From: Geomonas agri
GTDB taxonomy: Bacteria; Desulfobacterota; Desulfuromonadia; Geobacterales; Geobacteraceae
Direction of reading: 5' to 3'
NCBI RefSeq assembly: GCF_020179605.1
Contig: NZ_JAINZO010000001.1
Location: 1,648,799-1,712,798, forward strand
DNA: 64,000 nucleotides
Shown: piece by piece, positions 63,426 through 64,000 of the stretch
Position numbering within the stretch: position 1 is the stretch's first letter
How the letters are laid out: each line of letters begins with the position of its first letter
The notes under the pieces: model-generated
What the model was told of the DNA's origin: nothing
Databases searched by the model: none
Seen by the model: only the letters and a program-made list of their open reading frames with translations
Position numbers and translations under genes: made by a program

Positions 63426-64000
63426 GACAGTACCTCGTGCACGGCTCGGGACACTCGTTCCATCTGTTCCAGGGTCAGCGCAAGCCCGCTGGGGAGATAG
63501 AAACCACTGCGAGCAATGGTTTCGGCTACAGGACAACAAGCGTCCTCGAACAGCCCCATCCGGCGCAAGACCGGCTGCTCGTGCATGGGATAGAAGAAGG
63601 GCCGTGTCTGGACCTGCCGTTCGGCCAGGCGCGTCATGACCTGTGCCGCGTCCTCCCTGGTCACATCCCGCAGCACCACCCCGTAGACCCAGTAGGCGTT
63701 GGAGGCGTAATGAGTATTCTCCGGCGGCAGCTGCAGGCCGGGGAGGTCGGCCAGCAGGTCTTGGTAACGCCGCCCCATCTCCCGCTTCCTGGCGACGAAC
63801 TCGTCCAAGCGCTCCAGTTGGGCCAGTCCCACAGCGGCCTGCATGTTGGTCATCCGGAAGTTGTAGCCCAGTTCCTCGTGAACGAAACGCTGTCGCGGCT
63901 GAAAGCAAAGGTTACGCAGCGACCGGCAGCGCTCGGCCAACGCGGCATCGTCCGTGAGCACCATCCCCCCTTCGCCGGTGGTCACCAGCTTGTTCGGATA
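63422..64000 (-). CDS. DegT/DnrJ/EryC1/StrS sugar aminotransferase, partial
   Basis: The C-terminal 192 aa of a PLP-dependent aminotransferase; the 5' part lies beyond the window. It begins YPNKLVTTGEGGMVLTDDAA, where the Lys in NK (codon 63991-63989) should hold PLP. GYNFRMTNMQAAVGLAQLER and NAYWVYGVVLRD follow, the usual family blocks. These enzymes add an amino group to a keto-sugar nucleotide, so the glycan probably contains an amino sugar. It is the most upstream visible gene of the cluster. Confidence 0.93.
   Translation of the reverse strand, partial: YPNKLVTTGEGGMVLTDDAALAERCRSLRNLCFQPRQRFVHEELGYNFRMTNMQAAVGLAQLERLDEFVARKREMGRRYQDLLADLPGLQLPPENTHYASNAYWVYGVVLRDVTREDAAQVMTRLAERQVQTRPFFYPMHEQPVLRRMGLFEDACCPVAETIARSGFYLPSGLALTLEQMERVSRAVHEVLS

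Noticed and set aside
62658-63908. Long N-terminal extension of the methyltransferase at 62658
   Set aside because: The extra residues run through the aminotransferase gene out of frame, and the GTG overlap at 63425 gives a natural start.

Overview
The window looks like a chromosome segment of a Geobacteraceae member (Geobacter, Geomonas or Citrifermentans type, Desulfuromonadota). It is GC-rich and has a two-heme cytochrome in a nar operon, bacterial enhancer-binding proteins, a full Tad pilus locus, a GSU3473-like small protein and a large glycan cluster. The genus is an inference; no rRNA or tRNA gene was seen. Most loci face left (minus strand), except the nar region and a few short stretches.

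Positions 1-12.7 kb are housekeeping and accessory genes: ferritin, a methyltransferase/glycosyltransferase pair, a slipin, an NtrC-type response regulator, a small Cys-rich exported protein, a LysE exporter, a GNAT acetyltransferase, a DUF1622 membrane protein, a 17-copy 21-bp tandem repeat, and two large polytopic membrane proteins. Positions 12.8-17.1 kb hold an 870-aa TolA/TonB-like coiled-coil protein and another large membrane protein.

Positions 17.2-30.1 kb are a Tad/Flp pilus operon read leftwards: two Flp pilins, an intrinsic terminator, TadE, CpaB, secretin CpaC, a TadG-like protein, TadZ/CpaE, TadA, TadB, TadC, a 27-aa membrane microprotein, a lipoprotein, an OmpW-like barrel and a DUF192 protein. 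Directly upstream is a sigma-54 enhancer-binding protein with an N-terminal PilZ domain and a four-cysteine zinc-ribbon-like element. Between it and the pilins lie a sigma-54-type promoter and four TTTACA repeats spaced 11-11-12 bp. Together these suggest c-di-GMP-responsive, sigma-54-driven pilus expression. A divergent AAA+ ATPase gene with an MshEN-like N-terminus lies on the other side of the regulator.

Positions 31.9-34.6 kb carry poorly characterised small genes. One resembles the N-terminal domain of extracellular contractile injection system ATPases but has no ATPase domain. Positions 34.7-45.7 kb carry moeA, then a nitrate respiration operon (membrane-anchored diheme cytochrome c, narG, narH, narJ, narI, narK) preceded by an FNR-type box, then a TauE/SafE permease. 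UppP and a hemerythrin follow on the minus strand.

Positions 47.4-64.0 kb are a leftward surface-glycan cluster: glycosyltransferases (GT2, GT4, GT11, CgeB-like and a GT2-GT4 fusion), FkbM and other methyltransferases, a polysaccharide deacetylase, an asparagine-synthase-like amidotransferase, and a sugar aminotransferase cut by the window end. Several genes overlap by 4 bp, which implies translational coupling. Intergenic spaces hold at least three families of short palindromic repeats.
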